In this document: piece by piece, positions 31,543-44,198 of the stretch
Layout: every line of letters starts with the position of its first letter
Numbering within the stretch: the stretch's first letter is position 1
Source of the DNA: JADJPO01 sp963825645
GTDB taxonomy: Bacteria; Actinomycetota; Actinomycetes; Actinomycetales; Kineosporiaceae
Direction: 5' to 3'
Assembly (NCBI GenBank): GCA_963825645.1
Contig: CAWGTT010000009.1
Span: 310,001-374,000 of the forward strand
Length of the DNA: 64,000 bases
Position numbers and translations under genes: made by a program
Notes under the pieces: generated by a model
The model's input: the letters and a program-made list of their open reading frames with translations, nothing else
Database searches by the model: none
What the model was told of the DNA's origin: nothing

Positions 31543-32512
31543 GCTCGCTGCCTACGCCACCCGTCTGGACCCCGAGAACCCACTCAGTGCCCTGGAGGTG
31601 GGGCAGCGACCGGCGCCGGAGGTGCCCGACGGCTGGGTCCGGGTGCGGGTCAAGGCGGCCAGCCTGAACCACCACGACCTGTGGAGCCTGCGCGGCGTGG
31701 GACTGTCCGCCGACGCACTGCCGATGATCCTGGGCTGCGACGCTGCCGGCCTCGACGAGGACGGCAACGAGGTGGTCGTCCACGCGGTGATCAGCAGCCC
31801 CGACCACCGGGGCGACGAGACCATGGACCCGCGCAGATCGCTACTCTCAGAACGGTTCCAGGGCGCGTTGGCCGACGAGGTGGTGGTGCCGCGGCGCAAC
31901 CTGGTACCCAAGCCTGCCGAGCTGTCCTTCGCCGAGGCCGCCTGCTTGCCCACTGCGTGGCTGACGGCCTACCGGATGCTGTTCACCCAGTCGGGGATGG
32001 CCCCGGGGTGCACGGTTCTGGTGCAGGGTGCCGGTGGGGGAGTGGCCACCGCGTTGATCGTCCTCGGCCGGGCGGCGGGCCTGCGGGTGTGGGTGACGAG
32101 CCGGGACGGCGCCAAGCGCGATCGCGCCCTCGAGCTCGGCGCCGACACGGCGTTCGAGAGCGGGGCGCGGCTGCCCGAACGGGTCGACGCGGTGATGGAG
32201 ACCGTCGGCGCGGCCACCTGGAACCACTCGCTGCGCTCGCTGAAACCGGGTGGCACGGTGGTGATCTCGGGCGCCACGTCGGGGCCGAACCCCAAGGCCA
32301 CCGAGCTGAATCGGATTTTCTTCCTGCAGCTACGGGTGGTCGGCTCGACGATGGGCACCAAGGACGAGCTGGATCGGCTCATCCGGCTGTGCGTCGGCAC
32401 CGGGGTGCGTCCGGTGATCGACACCGTGCTGCCGCTGGAGCAGGCTCGCGACGGGTTCACCAGGCTCGCCGGTGGCGACGCGGTCGGCAAGGTCGTGTTC
32501 ACCCGGCCGTGA
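31541..32512 (+). CDS. zinc-free MDR-family quinone oxidoreductase-like enzyme
   Basis: A 323-residue medium-chain dehydrogenase/reductase. It has a GroES-like N-terminal domain (VRVKAASLNHHDLWSLRG; LGCDAAG), then a Rossmann domain with VLVQGAGGGVATALIVLGRAAG. The GHE and structural-zinc cysteines of alcohol dehydrogenases are absent, which places it with NADPH:quinone oxidoreductases. The substrate is not known. Its start overlaps the divergent sodX start by 2 nt. Confidence 0.85.
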   Translation: MLAAYATRLDPENPLSALEVGQRPAPEVPDGWVRVRVKAASLNHHDLWSLRGVGLSADALPMILGCDAAGLDEDGNEVVVHAVISSPDHRGDETMDPRRSLLSERFQGALADEVVVPRRNLVPKPAELSFAEAACLPTAWLTAYRMLFTQSGMAPGCTVLVQGAGGGVATALIVLGRAAGLRVWVTSRDGAKRDRALELGADTAFESGARLPERVDAVMETVGAATWNHSLRSLKPGGTVVISGATSGPNPKATELNRIFFLQLRVVGSTMGTKDELDRLIRLCVGTGVRPVIDTVLPLEQARDGFTRLAGGDAVGKVVFTRP

Positions 32513-32540
32513 CCGGCCGCTCTCCAGCCGACGGGGCAGG

Positions 32541-33209
32541 TCATGACGGCGAGAGGCCCAGGAACTCGGTCCATCCTCCGTGCAGCACCAGCCAGGCGAT
32601 CAGCCCGTAGCCGGCCTGCCCCGGGTGCCGTCCGTCGCCGGCGGCCAGGTCGGTGAGCCAGTCCTCGTGGGTCAGCAGCGGGGTGAAGGTGTCGATGTAG
32701 CGCACCCGGCGACGCTGGCACACGTCGGCGAACGCCCCGGACAGCTCACCGATCTTGGCGTTCAGCCGCTCGTCCGGTCCTGGCGGCGGGCCGACCACCA
32801 GCGCCGGCATCGGGCGCTGGGCGCACTCATCGAGCAGGTTGGCCAAGTTGAGCCGGGAGCGCGGTAGCGAGACCAGCTGGTAGACGTCCTCCCGGCCCAA
32901 GCCGACCACCACGCGGCAGTCCTCGGGGGCGGAGCCGGCGAACCGGCGCGAGGTCTCCTCCTGCCAGCGGGCCAGCAGGTCCGCCGTGGTCTCCTCGGGA
33001 ATCCCGAGGGCGAACACCGACACATCGGCCTCGCTGCGCGGCGTCCGGGCACTGACCCGGCCGACCCAGCCCAGTGAGCGGGCATCCCCGATCCCGGCGA
33101 CCAGATCATCGCCCACGACGCAGACCCGCAGACCGCGGCGGGCCAGGCGCGAGGCGGCGTCCGGGTCGAGCACCATCTCGCTGCGCCGATACTCGCTGGG
33201 CTCGTTCAT
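32541..33209 (-). CDS. SGNH-fold protein with the nucleophile serine replaced
   Basis: A 222-residue protein with the SGNH/GDSL hydrolase layout. Block I reads VVGDDLVAGIGD instead of GDSL, the codons being GAT GAT, so the catalytic Ser is Asp. Block V, DGRHPGQAGYGLIAW, keeps the Asp-x-x-His. The Gly (FALGIPEETTADLL) and a block III region without the usual GxND (VGLGREDVYQ) also deviate. It may be a binding protein or use another mechanism. It lies 6 nt after the DUF6104-type gene and is likely in its operon. Confidence 0.75.
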   Translation of the reverse strand: MNEPSEYRRSEMVLDPDAASRLARRGLRVCVVGDDLVAGIGDARSLGWVGRVSARTPRSEADVSVFALGIPEETTADLLARWQEETSRRFAGSAPEDCRVVVGLGREDVYQLVSLPRSRLNLANLLDECAQRPMPALVVGPPPGPDERLNAKIGELSGAFADVCQRRRVRYIDTFTPLLTHEDWLTDLAAGDGRHPGQAGYGLIAWLVLHGGWTEFLGLSPS

Positions 33210-33215
33210 AGAGGG

Positions 33216-33392
33216 TCACTCATCGTCGTCTCCGAGGCGGGCGAGCCAGGTGGCCAGCCGGTCGACCGCGGTCTCGAAGTCCGGGTGCTCGTCGACGAAG
33301 TCGCGCAGCCGCGCGGCCAGCCATTCCAGGCTCACCTGCTCCTCGCCGCGACGTTCGGCGAGCTCCTCGATCCCCCGGTCGGTGAAGTACAC
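33216..33392 (-). CDS. DUF6104-type small actinobacterial protein
   Basis: A 58-residue acidic, helical protein: it starts MYFTDRGIEELAERRGEE, then VSLEWLAARLRDFVDEHPDF and ends LATWLARLGDDDE. It matches the small actinobacterial protein family known as DUF6104, of unknown role. The GTG at 33392 is chosen since family members begin with this YFTDRG; a start at 33437 would add residues outside the family. It lies between kgd and the SGNH-fold gene. Confidence 0.75.
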   Translation of the reverse strand: MYFTDRGIEELAERRGEEQVSLEWLAARLRDFVDEHPDFETAVDRLATWLARLGDDDE

Positions 33393-33470
33393 CCCGGCAT
33401 TGTCTCCCGCAGGCCCGCCGGTCGGCGGCAGGCGCACCGGGACGGCGCCCGCCCGCCGTCCCCGGTCGCC

Positions 33471-37310
<3,840 letters not shown>

Positions 37311-37485
37311 GGCGTGCCCACTTCCCGTTCTTGACAAGGCGTCATCGACTCCTTCTCACAGTATCCGCTGATCCTGGGCTCGCCGACTCCTAGGCGCCGA
37401 GCGGCCGATGGGCGAGAGGCGATGCGCGCTGAGCGGTAGCCGTCCGGCTGCGCCCCGGCGCGCGTGCATACGGGAGACTTCTCTG

Positions 37486-38961
37486 GTGCGATTCCTCGAC
37501 GACCGTCGCCCGGATACCGACCTGACGTACTCGGACGTCTTCCTCACGCCGAACCGGTCCGGGGTGGGCTCACGCCTGGACGTCGACCTGACCACTGATG
37601 ACGGCACAGGGGCCACCCTTCCCCTGGTCGTGGCCAACATGACGGCGGTGGCCGGACGGCGGATGGCCGAGACCGTGGCCCGGCGCGGGGCGATCGCCGT
37701 CCTGCCCCAGGACATCCCGCTCGACGTCGTCGCCGACGTGATCGCCTCGGTCAAGGCGAGCCACCCCGTGCTGGACACCGCGCTGACCCTCGGCCCGGGC
37801 AACACCGTGCTCGACGCCCTGCACCTGATCGGCAAGCGAGCGCACGGCGCGCTCGTCGTCATCGACGAGGACAGGCTGCCGATCGGCGTGGTCACCGAGG
37901 GGGACTGTCGGGCAGTGGACCGGTTCACCCAGCTGCACCGGGTGATGACGCCCGACCCGCTCACCCTCGAGCTCGCCACCATCGAGGCTGCCGACGGCCT
38001 GCGGACCGCGTTCGAGCACCTGGACGGCGCCCGGCGCAAGTTCGCTCCGGTCGTGGACGACGCCGGGGTGCTGCGGGGGGTGCTCACCCGGACCGGGGCT
38101 CTGCGCTCGGCGCTCTACCGCCCGGCCGTCGACGCCGCCGGCCGCCTGCTGGTGGGCGTGGCGATCGGTATCAACGGGGACGTCGCGGCGAAGGCCACCG
38201 CGGCGCTGGGCGCCGGCGCCGACCTGCTCGTCGTCGACACGGCGCACGGACACCAGGACCGCATGCTCGAGGCGCTGCGCCGGGTCCGCGAGGTGGTGCC
38301 CGGTCCCGGCGGCGCAGCCGCCGCGGTCCCGCTGGTGGCCGGCAACGTGGTCACCTCCGCAGGGGTGCGCGACCTGGTCGAGTCCGGCGCCGACATCGTC
38401 AAGGTAGGAGTGGGGCCGGGTGCGATGTGCACCACCCGGATGATGACAGCCGTGGGCAGACCACAGTTCTCGGCCGTGCTGGAGTGCACGCTGACCGCCC
38501 GGGAGCTCGACTGTCACGTCTGGGCGGACGGCGGTGTGCGCTACCCCCGGGACGTCGCCCTGGCCCTGGCCGCCGGAGCGAGCCAGGTGATGGTGGGCAC
38601 GTGGTTCGCCGGCACCTACGAGAGCCCCGGCGACCTGCTGCTCGACGAGCAGGGCCGCCCGTACAAGGAGAGCTTCGGCATGGCATCGGCCCGGGCCGTG
38701 GCAGCCCGGACCCAGGGGGACAGCGCGTTCGACCAGGCGCGCAAGGCGCTGTTCGAGGAGGGGATCTCGACCTCGCGGATGTACCTCGACCCACGCCGTC
38801 CGGGGGTGGAGGACCTGATCGACCAAGTCGCCTCCGGAGTGCGCAGCGCCTGCACCTACGTCGGCGCGGCCACCCTGAGGCAGCTGCACGAGCGGGCCGT
38901 GGTCGGCGTCCAGTCCGGGGCCGGGTTCGAGGAGGGGCGCGCTTTGCCGAGCGGCTGGTGA
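37486..38961 (+). CDS. guaB1: GuaB1-family IMP dehydrogenase-related protein, probable GMP reductase
   Basis: A 491-residue protein with the IMPDH/GMPR barrel and an inserted CBS pair (about 95-210). Catalytic loop: VGVGPGAMCTTRMMTAVG with the active Cys; substrate motif VWADGGVRYPRDVALALAAGA. The family is called GuaB1 in mycobacteria and acts as GMP reductase there, feeding guanine nucleotides back to IMP. The C-terminal end differs from that of true IMPDH (GuaB2). The GTG at 37486 was chosen for its GGGAG 9 nt upstream and because RFLDDRRPD begins the family. It is divergent from kgd. Confidence 0.9.
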   Translation: MRFLDDRRPDTDLTYSDVFLTPNRSGVGSRLDVDLTTDDGTGATLPLVVANMTAVAGRRMAETVARRGAIAVLPQDIPLDVVADVIASVKASHPVLDTALTLGPGNTVLDALHLIGKRAHGALVVIDEDRLPIGVVTEGDCRAVDRFTQLHRVMTPDPLTLELATIEAADGLRTAFEHLDGARRKFAPVVDDAGVLRGVLTRTGALRSALYRPAVDAAGRLLVGVAIGINGDVAAKATAALGAGADLLVVDTAHGHQDRMLEALRRVREVVPGPGGAAAAVPLVAGNVVTSAGVRDLVESGADIVKVGVGPGAMCTTRMMTAVGRPQFSAVLECTLTARELDCHVWADGGVRYPRDVALALAAGASQVMVGTWFAGTYESPGDLLLDEQGRPYKESFGMASARAVAARTQGDSAFDQARKALFEEGISTSRMYLDPRRPGVEDLIDQVASGVRSACTYVGAATLRQLHERAVVGVQSGAGFEEGRALPSGW

Positions 38962-39014
38962 GCGGTCGCCGTCCGGGGGCCCTGCCCGGGTCGGCCGGGT
39001 GGCGTGGACGCGGG

Positions 39015-39020
39015 TAGGCT
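39015..39020 (+). promoter_or_regulatory. -10 box of the CNNM/CBS gene pair, leaderless spacing
   Basis: TAGGCT, exactly 6 nt before the GTG at 39027, with no ribosome binding site. Confidence 0.5.
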
Positions 39021-39026
39021 CTGACG

Positions 39027-40433
39027 GTGGTCGCCTGGTTGCTCCTCGCGATCGGGGTACTCCTGACGATCGGCACCGCCCTGTTTGTGGCGGCGGAGTT
39101 CTCCCTGGTCAGCCTCGATCGGCCCACCGTCGAGCGGGCCGTGGCCGCCGGGGACACCAGGGCCGAAGGCGTGCTGACTGCGGTGCGTTCGCTGTCCACC
39201 CAGCTCTCCGGCGCTCAGGTGGGGATCACCCTGACCACCTTGGTGGTCGGCTACCTGGTCGAGCCGTCCCTGGCCACCTTGCTCTCCGGACCGTTGACCT
39301 CGGCGGGGTTGGCTGCCGACGCGGTGGAGCCGGTGGCGGTGGGCTTGGGGCTGCTCGTGGCGACCGTGTTCTCGATGATCTTCGGCGAGCTGCTTCCGCA
39401 GAACCTGGGCATCTCGGTGCCGCTGGCGACGGCGAAGGTGGTCGCCGGACCGCAGCGGGCCTTCACCAGGGCCGTCCTGCCGTTGATCACCCTGCTCAAC
39501 GGCAGCGCCAACGCCTTTCTGCGCCGGTTCGGGGTCGAGCCGCAGGAGGAGCTGTCCAGCGGGCGCACCCCGGAGGAGCTGGCCGCCCTGGTTCGACGCA
39601 GTGCGCAGGCCGGAACGCTCGACGAGCAGACCGCGAACCTGATCACCCGGTCCCTGGACTTCAGCGCCCACACCGCGGACGACGTGATGACGCCACGGGT
39701 GCGGATGGAGACGATGCGACCCGGCGACACCGCGGCCCAGGTCATCCGGCGGGCCCGGCGTACCGGGCACAGCCGGTTCCCGGTCGTCGACGAGGACGTC
39801 GACGACGTCGTCGGTGTCGTGCACCTGAAGTCCGCGGTCGCCATCCCCAGAGAGCAGCGCGACGAGGTACCCGTGGCCGCCCTCATGGCCGAGGTGCTTC
39901 GCGTCCCCGAGACGTTGCGCCTGGACCCGCTGCTGCTCACCCTGCGCCAGCACGGGCTGCAGCTGGCCGTGATCGAGGACGAGTACGGCGGCACGGCGGG
40001 CATCGTGACGCTCGAAGACGTGGTCGAGGAGATCGTCGGGGAGGTCTCCGACGAGCACGACCGCAGCCGCAGTGACGTGGTGCGCCGCCGGGACGGCTCC
40101 TACAGCCTGTCCGGGCTGATGCGGCCGGACGAGGTGCGTGAGGCGATCGGGATGGCGATCCCGGACGGCGTGGCGTACGAGACCATCGGCGGGTTCGTCC
40201 TGGAACAGCTGGGTCGCCTGGCCGAGGTCGGCGACACGGTCACCGTGCCTGGCGCCAGGCTGACCGTGGAGCGGATGGACCAGCGTCGGATCGACCGGCT
40301 GCGCGCGGTGGCACGGCCGCTGGCGGACGGCGAGAGGGGCGGCGCCGGGGCCGCCGCTCGATCCGCTCGCGCCAGCGTCGTCCGTAGGCCCGCCGTGGCC
40401 GAGCACCCTGCTGGGAGCGTGAGGACGTCGTGA
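39027..40433 (+). CDS. CNNM/CBS-domain transporter-like membrane protein (first)
   Basis: A 468-residue member of the hemolysin C/CorC family. The N-terminal DUF21 domain has four hydrophobic segments (about 1-150; AEFSLVSLDRPTVERAV). A CBS pair follows (DDVMTPRVRMETM; HSRFPVVDEDVDDVVGVVHLK) and a CorC-like C-terminal domain (GYETIGGFVLEQLGRLPEVGD-like end: YETIGGFVLEQLGRLAEVGD). Some family members move magnesium or cobalt; the substrate is unknown. It is followed by a GTGA-overlapping paralogue. Confidence 0.88.
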   Translation: MVAWLLLAIGVLLTIGTALFVAAEFSLVSLDRPTVERAVAAGDTRAEGVLTAVRSLSTQLSGAQVGITLTTLVVGYLVEPSLATLLSGPLTSAGLAADAVEPVAVGLGLLVATVFSMIFGELLPQNLGISVPLATAKVVAGPQRAFTRAVLPLITLLNGSANAFLRRFGVEPQEELSSGRTPEELAALVRRSAQAGTLDEQTANLITRSLDFSAHTADDVMTPRVRMETMRPGDTAAQVIRRARRTGHSRFPVVDEDVDDVVGVVHLKSAVAIPREQRDEVPVAALMAEVLRVPETLRLDPLLLTLRQHGLQLAVIEDEYGGTAGIVTLEDVVEEIVGEVSDEHDRSRSDVVRRRDGSYSLSGLMRPDEVREAIGMAIPDGVAYETIGGFVLEQLGRLAEVGDTVTVPGARLTVERMDQRRIDRLRAVARPLADGERGGAGAAARSARASVVRRPAVAEHPAGSVRTS

Positions 40434-41521
40434 GTACCTCGAGCGCCCTGCTCGTCGGCGCGGTGCTTCTGCTCCTGAACGCCTTCTTCGTCGGGGCCGA
40501 GTTCGCGGTGATCTCCGCTCGGCGCAGCCAGGTCGAGCCGCTCGTCGCGGCCGGTCGACGGGGAGCGCGCACCACGCTGTGGGCGATGGAGCACGTCTCG
40601 CTGATGCTCGCCGCCGCCCAGCTGGGTATCACCGTCTGTTCCCTGGGTCTGGGCGCGGTGGCCGAGCCGGCCGTAGCCGGGCTCCTCGAAGGGCCGTTCC
40701 ACGCTCTCGGTCTACCGGAGGGCCTGATCCACCCCGTGGCGTTCGCGATCGCCCTCGCCGTCGTGGTGTACCTGCACGTCGTGGTCGGGGAGATGATCCC
40801 GAAGAACCTGGCTCTGTCCACCCCCGAGCGCGCGGCCCTCGTGCTCGGTCCAGCGCTGGTGCTCGTCGCGCGGGCCACGTCCCCGCTGATCCGGTTGCTA
40901 CGAGCGATCACGAACGCCCTGCTGCGGGCGATGAGCGTGGAGCCCAAGGAGGAGCTGACGAGCGCCTTCACCGCCGAGGAGGTGCACGCGATCGTCGCGG
41001 AGTCGCGCAAGGAGGGCTTGCTCGAACCGGGCCATGACCTGCTCACCGGCGCCCTGGAGCTCTCCCAGCGCCGCGCGGCGGACGTCATGGTGGCCTGGGA
41101 CCGGTTGGTGTCGGTCTCCCCGGGGTCGACGCCGGAGAACGTCGACGATCTGGTGGCGAGGACCGGGTACAGCCGGTTCCCGGTCCTCGATCCGTCCGGC
41201 GCCGGGGTGGTCGGGTACCTGCATCTGAAGGACCTGCTCTATGCCGACGACGAGCGGTACCGCGAGCCCGTTCCGGACAAGCGGGTGCGCAGCCTGGTCT
41301 CGGTGGGCGCCGACGAGGAGATCGAAGAGGTGCTCGGAGCCATGCAACGGGCGGGAGCGCATCTGGCCCGGGTGGTGGACCGAGCCGACGGTGTACGCCC
41401 TGTGACGGTGGGCGTGGTCTTCCTCGAAGACGTACTCGAGGAGTTGGTCGGGGAGGTCCGGGACGCCACACAGCGTTCCAGCGCTGTCATGCGAGCCGCC
41501 GGAAGGCATTACGGCGTGTGA
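40430..41521 (+). CDS. CNNM/CBS-domain transporter-like membrane protein (second)
   Basis: A 363-residue paralogue of the preceding gene, with a DUF21 domain (FFVGAEFAVISARRSQVEPL) and a CBS pair (RRAADVMVAWDRLVSVSP; GYSRFPVLDPSGAGVVGYLHLKDLL). It lacks the CorC-like C-terminal domain, so it is about 100 residues shorter. The GTGA overlap suggests that the two are made together and may form a heteromer, a common arrangement in actinobacteria. Confidence 0.88.
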   Translation: MSTSSALLVGAVLLLLNAFFVGAEFAVISARRSQVEPLVAAGRRGARTTLWAMEHVSLMLAAAQLGITVCSLGLGAVAEPAVAGLLEGPFHALGLPEGLIHPVAFAIALAVVVYLHVVVGEMIPKNLALSTPERAALVLGPALVLVARATSPLIRLLRAITNALLRAMSVEPKEELTSAFTAEEVHAIVAESRKEGLLEPGHDLLTGALELSQRRAADVMVAWDRLVSVSPGSTPENVDDLVARTGYSRFPVLDPSGAGVVGYLHLKDLLYADDERYREPVPDKRVRSLVSVGADEEIEEVLGAMQRAGAHLARVVDRADGVRPVTVGVVFLEDVLEELVGEVRDATQRSSAVMRAAGRHYGV

Positions 41522-41718
41522 CTCGAGTCACCGATATCTGTGCAGGTAGAGCGACCTTTCCGCGAGACGTCCCGCGATAGTCCACTACGCAACGTGACGG
41601 CCTGATGTTACTCTCAGTAGGTGTGTCATGACGTTGTGGAGCATGAGCGTTAAGGAACTGACATGACCTGGTCAAGACACGCCACGAAACTTGCCTTGGC
41701 CCGTGACCGGCCAGTTAT
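41522..41718 (+). promoter_or_regulatory. intergenic leader with promoter-like box before the VanY-type gene
   Basis: 197 nt, lower in GC than its surroundings. TACTCT (41609-41614 region, in TGTTACTCTCAG) fits a -10 box and would give a leader of about 100 nt. I found no riboswitch motif and no ribosome binding site before the ATG at 41719. Confidence 0.35.
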
Positions 41719-43140
41719 ATGGCGCGCGAGTCCGCAGTTCACCTGCACACCTCGGAGGCCCAGTCCGTGCCGTCGCAATGTGTCGACGCCCCACCGCCGG
41801 AGATCAGCCGGGGCAGGCGGGCCTCACGGACCGGCAGGCACGCGTCTCCCGTCCCCCTCACCGTCGACCTGCGCGATGAGCGAGTCGATGCCTCCCGGGA
41901 GCAGGACTGGGATGAGCTCCTGGCAGCCGCGCTGCGGAAGACACCAGTGCCATCGCCCGAGCCTGTGCAGTCGTTACCGTCCGCCGCCGCGCCGGTCCCC
42001 CAGACCGTGGCGATGGGCGTCCTCCCGCCCGGGGTGATCGACACCCGCCCCGCCGGGGTCCGGGTGATCGACCTGCGGGACGGCGTGCAGGTACGCGACG
42101 GAGTCCTGGACACGCGCCCGCACGGGATCGCCTCGCTCGTGGACACCCCGCCGAGTCCGTTCGACGTCGACACCCTCGAGGTGCGCCGGGTGGTCTCCGG
42201 TGCGGCCCCGGATGCGGTCGTGCGGGCAGACCCGCCGCAGGTGCCGGTCTCGAGTGGGCACGACGCCGACGCCTCGCCGGACGGCTGCGACGCCGCGGCG
42301 CCGGCGTCTGCGACGCGGTCGGCCCACATGCGCCGCTCGGAGATGCGCCGGTTGGAGTCCCGCGCGGCGAAGCGCTCCTCAGGAACCTTGAGCGTCCCGC
42401 AGGTCGGGATCGCCAGCGCCCTCGGTCTGGCCACCATCGCTGCGCCGCTGAGCGGCGCGTTGAGCGCCCCCGGACAGGCCGGCATGAACCAGCTGACTCG
42501 TTCCGCGGCCTCGGCTGTGGTGGTGGCCGCAGCCCCCGCACCGGTGGCCGTGAGCTTCCCGCATACCGTCCCCGCCCCGCCGAACGCCGTCGAGGCCGCC
42601 CGAGTGGTGGTCGACGACACCCGGCTCAGTGACGTCCCGAGCGCGCTGGCTCCTCCCGGCCGGCTGCTGGTCACCCGCGCGTCCCGGGGCAGCGCAGGGC
42701 GGGCCGTCCTGCCGGGGTGCGACGGGGTGGTACCGCCGAGCGGCCTGAACGCACTCAACGGCAGGCTTCCCGCGTCGGCGCTCTGCACGCTGTGGGACGG
42801 CAATGAGAAGCTGCGCGCCGACGCCGCGGTCGCCTTCGCCAAGCTGAACGTCGCGTACAAGCAGGAGTTCGGCAAGAGCATCTGCGTCACCGACTCCTAC
42901 CGCACCCTGAGCGAGCAGTACACGGTCAAGGCGCTCCGCGGCGGGTACGCCGCCGCCCCCGGCACCAGCGACCACGGTCGGGGCACTGCGGTCGACCTGT
43001 GCGGTGGAGGCTCCGTCGCGCGCACCCCGATGTTCACCTGGCTTCGTGCCAACGCCGCCCGCTACGGCTGGGCCAACCCCGACTGGGCGAAGTCCACGCT
43101 CTACGAGCCCTGGCATTGGGAGTACCTGCCCGACGCGTGA
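41719..43140 (+). CDS. membrane-anchored VanY-type D-alanyl-D-alanine carboxypeptidase
   Basis: A 473-residue protein. The N-terminal ~220 residues are low-complexity and probably cytoplasmic, with a basic stretch (MRRSEMRRLESRAAKR) before a weak membrane segment (about 228-250, VGIASALGLATIAAPLSGAL). A linker leads to a C-terminal VanY domain: SYRTLSEQ, the metal motif TSDHGRGTAVDL and EPWHWEYL. It should trim the terminal D-Ala of peptidoglycan stem peptides outside the cell. The start is uncertain: ATG 41719 is used, but later GTG codons are possible. Confidence 0.8.
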   Translation: MARESAVHLHTSEAQSVPSQCVDAPPPEISRGRRASRTGRHASPVPLTVDLRDERVDASREQDWDELLAAALRKTPVPSPEPVQSLPSAAAPVPQTVAMGVLPPGVIDTRPAGVRVIDLRDGVQVRDGVLDTRPHGIASLVDTPPSPFDVDTLEVRRVVSGAAPDAVVRADPPQVPVSSGHDADASPDGCDAAAPASATRSAHMRRSEMRRLESRAAKRSSGTLSVPQVGIASALGLATIAAPLSGALSAPGQAGMNQLTRSAASAVVVAAAPAPVAVSFPHTVPAPPNAVEAARVVVDDTRLSDVPSALAPPGRLLVTRASRGSAGRAVLPGCDGVVPPSGLNALNGRLPASALCTLWDGNEKLRADAAVAFAKLNVAYKQEFGKSICVTDSYRTLSEQYTVKALRGGYAAAPGTSDHGRGTAVDLCGGGSVARTPMFTWLRANAARYGWANPDWAKSTLYEPWHWEYLPDA

Positions 43141-43214
43141 GGGTGTAATCGGCCCCGGTCTCAGCTCGTAAGGACGTCGACGTCGCTCGTCGTCTGACGC
43201 CGGGTCTCGATGAG

Positions 43215-43286
43215 TACCCCCGGCAGGATTCGAACCTGCGCCACCGCCTCCGGAGGGCGGTGCTCTATCCCCTGAGCTACGGGGGC
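43215..43286 (-). tRNA. tRNA-Arg (anticodon CCG)
   Basis: A full cloverleaf reads on the minus strand from GCCCCCG at 43286: D arm GCTC...GAGC, anticodon stem CCGCC/GGCGG with loop CTCCGGA (anticodon CCG), T arm GCAGG-TTCGAAT-CCTGC and acceptor CGGGGGT plus discriminator A. Pair 1-72 is G-T. The 3' CCA is not encoded. No integrase or attachment-site duplication lies nearby. Confidence 0.95.
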
Positions 43287-43328
43287 TCGGGCGTCCACGA
43301 CGATATCAGGATCGAGGGCACGCCTCGG

Positions 43329-44021
43329 TCACGCACCGGCCTCGTCGATCAGCTCGTCGAGGAAGCATGCCGCCTCCTGGCCGGCACGATCGGCGTCACC
43401 TCTCTCGATCGCAGCGACCATGGCAACGTGGTCGTCCTCGTCGAGGCGACCCTGGCGGGCCACGTTGCTCCGCACGCTCTCGTTCAGCGCCCCGACGAAG
43501 TTCTCGTACAGCTCGATCAGCAGCGGGTTGTGCGAAGCCCGCACGATGGCGCGATGCAGCCGGACGTCGGCGTCCGCGGCCGCCTCCGAGTCGCCTTGGC
43601 GCGCCGCGGCGTTCCGCTCGGCGATCAGCCGATGATGCTCCGAGGCGTCCTGGTCGGTGCGATACCGCGCGGCGAGTCGGGCTGCCCCGACCTCGAGTGC
43701 CCGCCGCACCTCCAGCACGTGTCGTGCCCGCGACCCGGCGATCTGGCGTCCCACCAGGACGGCCAGCTCGCTGTCGGCCAGAACGTAGGTCCCAGAGCCC
43801 TGCCGCCGTTCCAGCAACCCCGCATGAACCAGGGACTGGACCGCCTCGCGCACGGTGTTCCGGCTCGTTCCGGTGAGCTGGGAAAGCTCGGTCTCGGTCG
43901 GGATCCGGCCACCGATCGGCCAGCCGCCCGACGTGATCTCGTGGCGCAGCTGGTCGATCACCTGGTCGATCAGGCCGGCGCGGCGTGAAGTACGCAGCGG
44001 CACCGTCTGCATCTGGGTCAC
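43329..44021 (-). CDS. GntR-family regulator, FadR/FCD subfamily
   Basis: A 230-residue regulator. The N-terminal winged helix has GGRIPTETELSQLTGTSRNTVREAVQSLVHAGLLERRQGSGTYV; the FCD ligand domain follows (VRRALEVGAARLAARYRT; HRAIVRASHNPLLIELYENFV) with likely metal-binding residues. The ligand, usually an organic acid, is unknown. GTG 44021 or ATG 44012 are possible starts. It is upstream of the tRNA gene on the same strand, and divergent from argS. Confidence 0.88.
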   Translation of the reverse strand: MTQMQTVPLRTSRRAGLIDQVIDQLRHEITSGGWPIGGRIPTETELSQLTGTSRNTVREAVQSLVHAGLLERRQGSGTYVLADSELAVLVGRQIAGSRARHVLEVRRALEVGAARLAARYRTDQDASEHHRLIAERNAAARQGDSEAAADADVRLHRAIVRASHNPLLIELYENFVGALNESVRSNVARQGRLDEDDHVAMVAAIERGDADRAGQEAACFLDELIDEAGA

Positions 44022-44186
44022 CGGGTGCTCACCTGTTTCGTCACCGAAGTCGAGTCACTGCATTGGCCTCATGGTAGACCGGCCACCGACCCCGGTACTG
44101 ACGGTTACGTAGCCGGTGGCTCACCGGACGAACCGTTGACGCGGGGTCACGGCGCTAGCCGTGCGCGACCAGGTCGCCAACCTCGA

Positions 44187-44192
44187 TACCCT
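44187..44192 (+). promoter_or_regulatory. -10 box of argS, leaderless spacing
   Basis: TACCCT, exactly 6 nt before the GTG at 44199, with no ribosome binding site between. Confidence 0.5.
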
Positions 44193-44198
44193 GAGCCG

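Noticed and set aside
41522..41718. Cyclic di-AMP riboswitch before the cell-wall peptidase
   Set aside because: I could not find the conserved core motifs of that class.
43215..43286. Integration site for a mobile element in tRNA-Arg
   Set aside because: No integrase, duplicated tRNA 3' end or change in gene content nearby.
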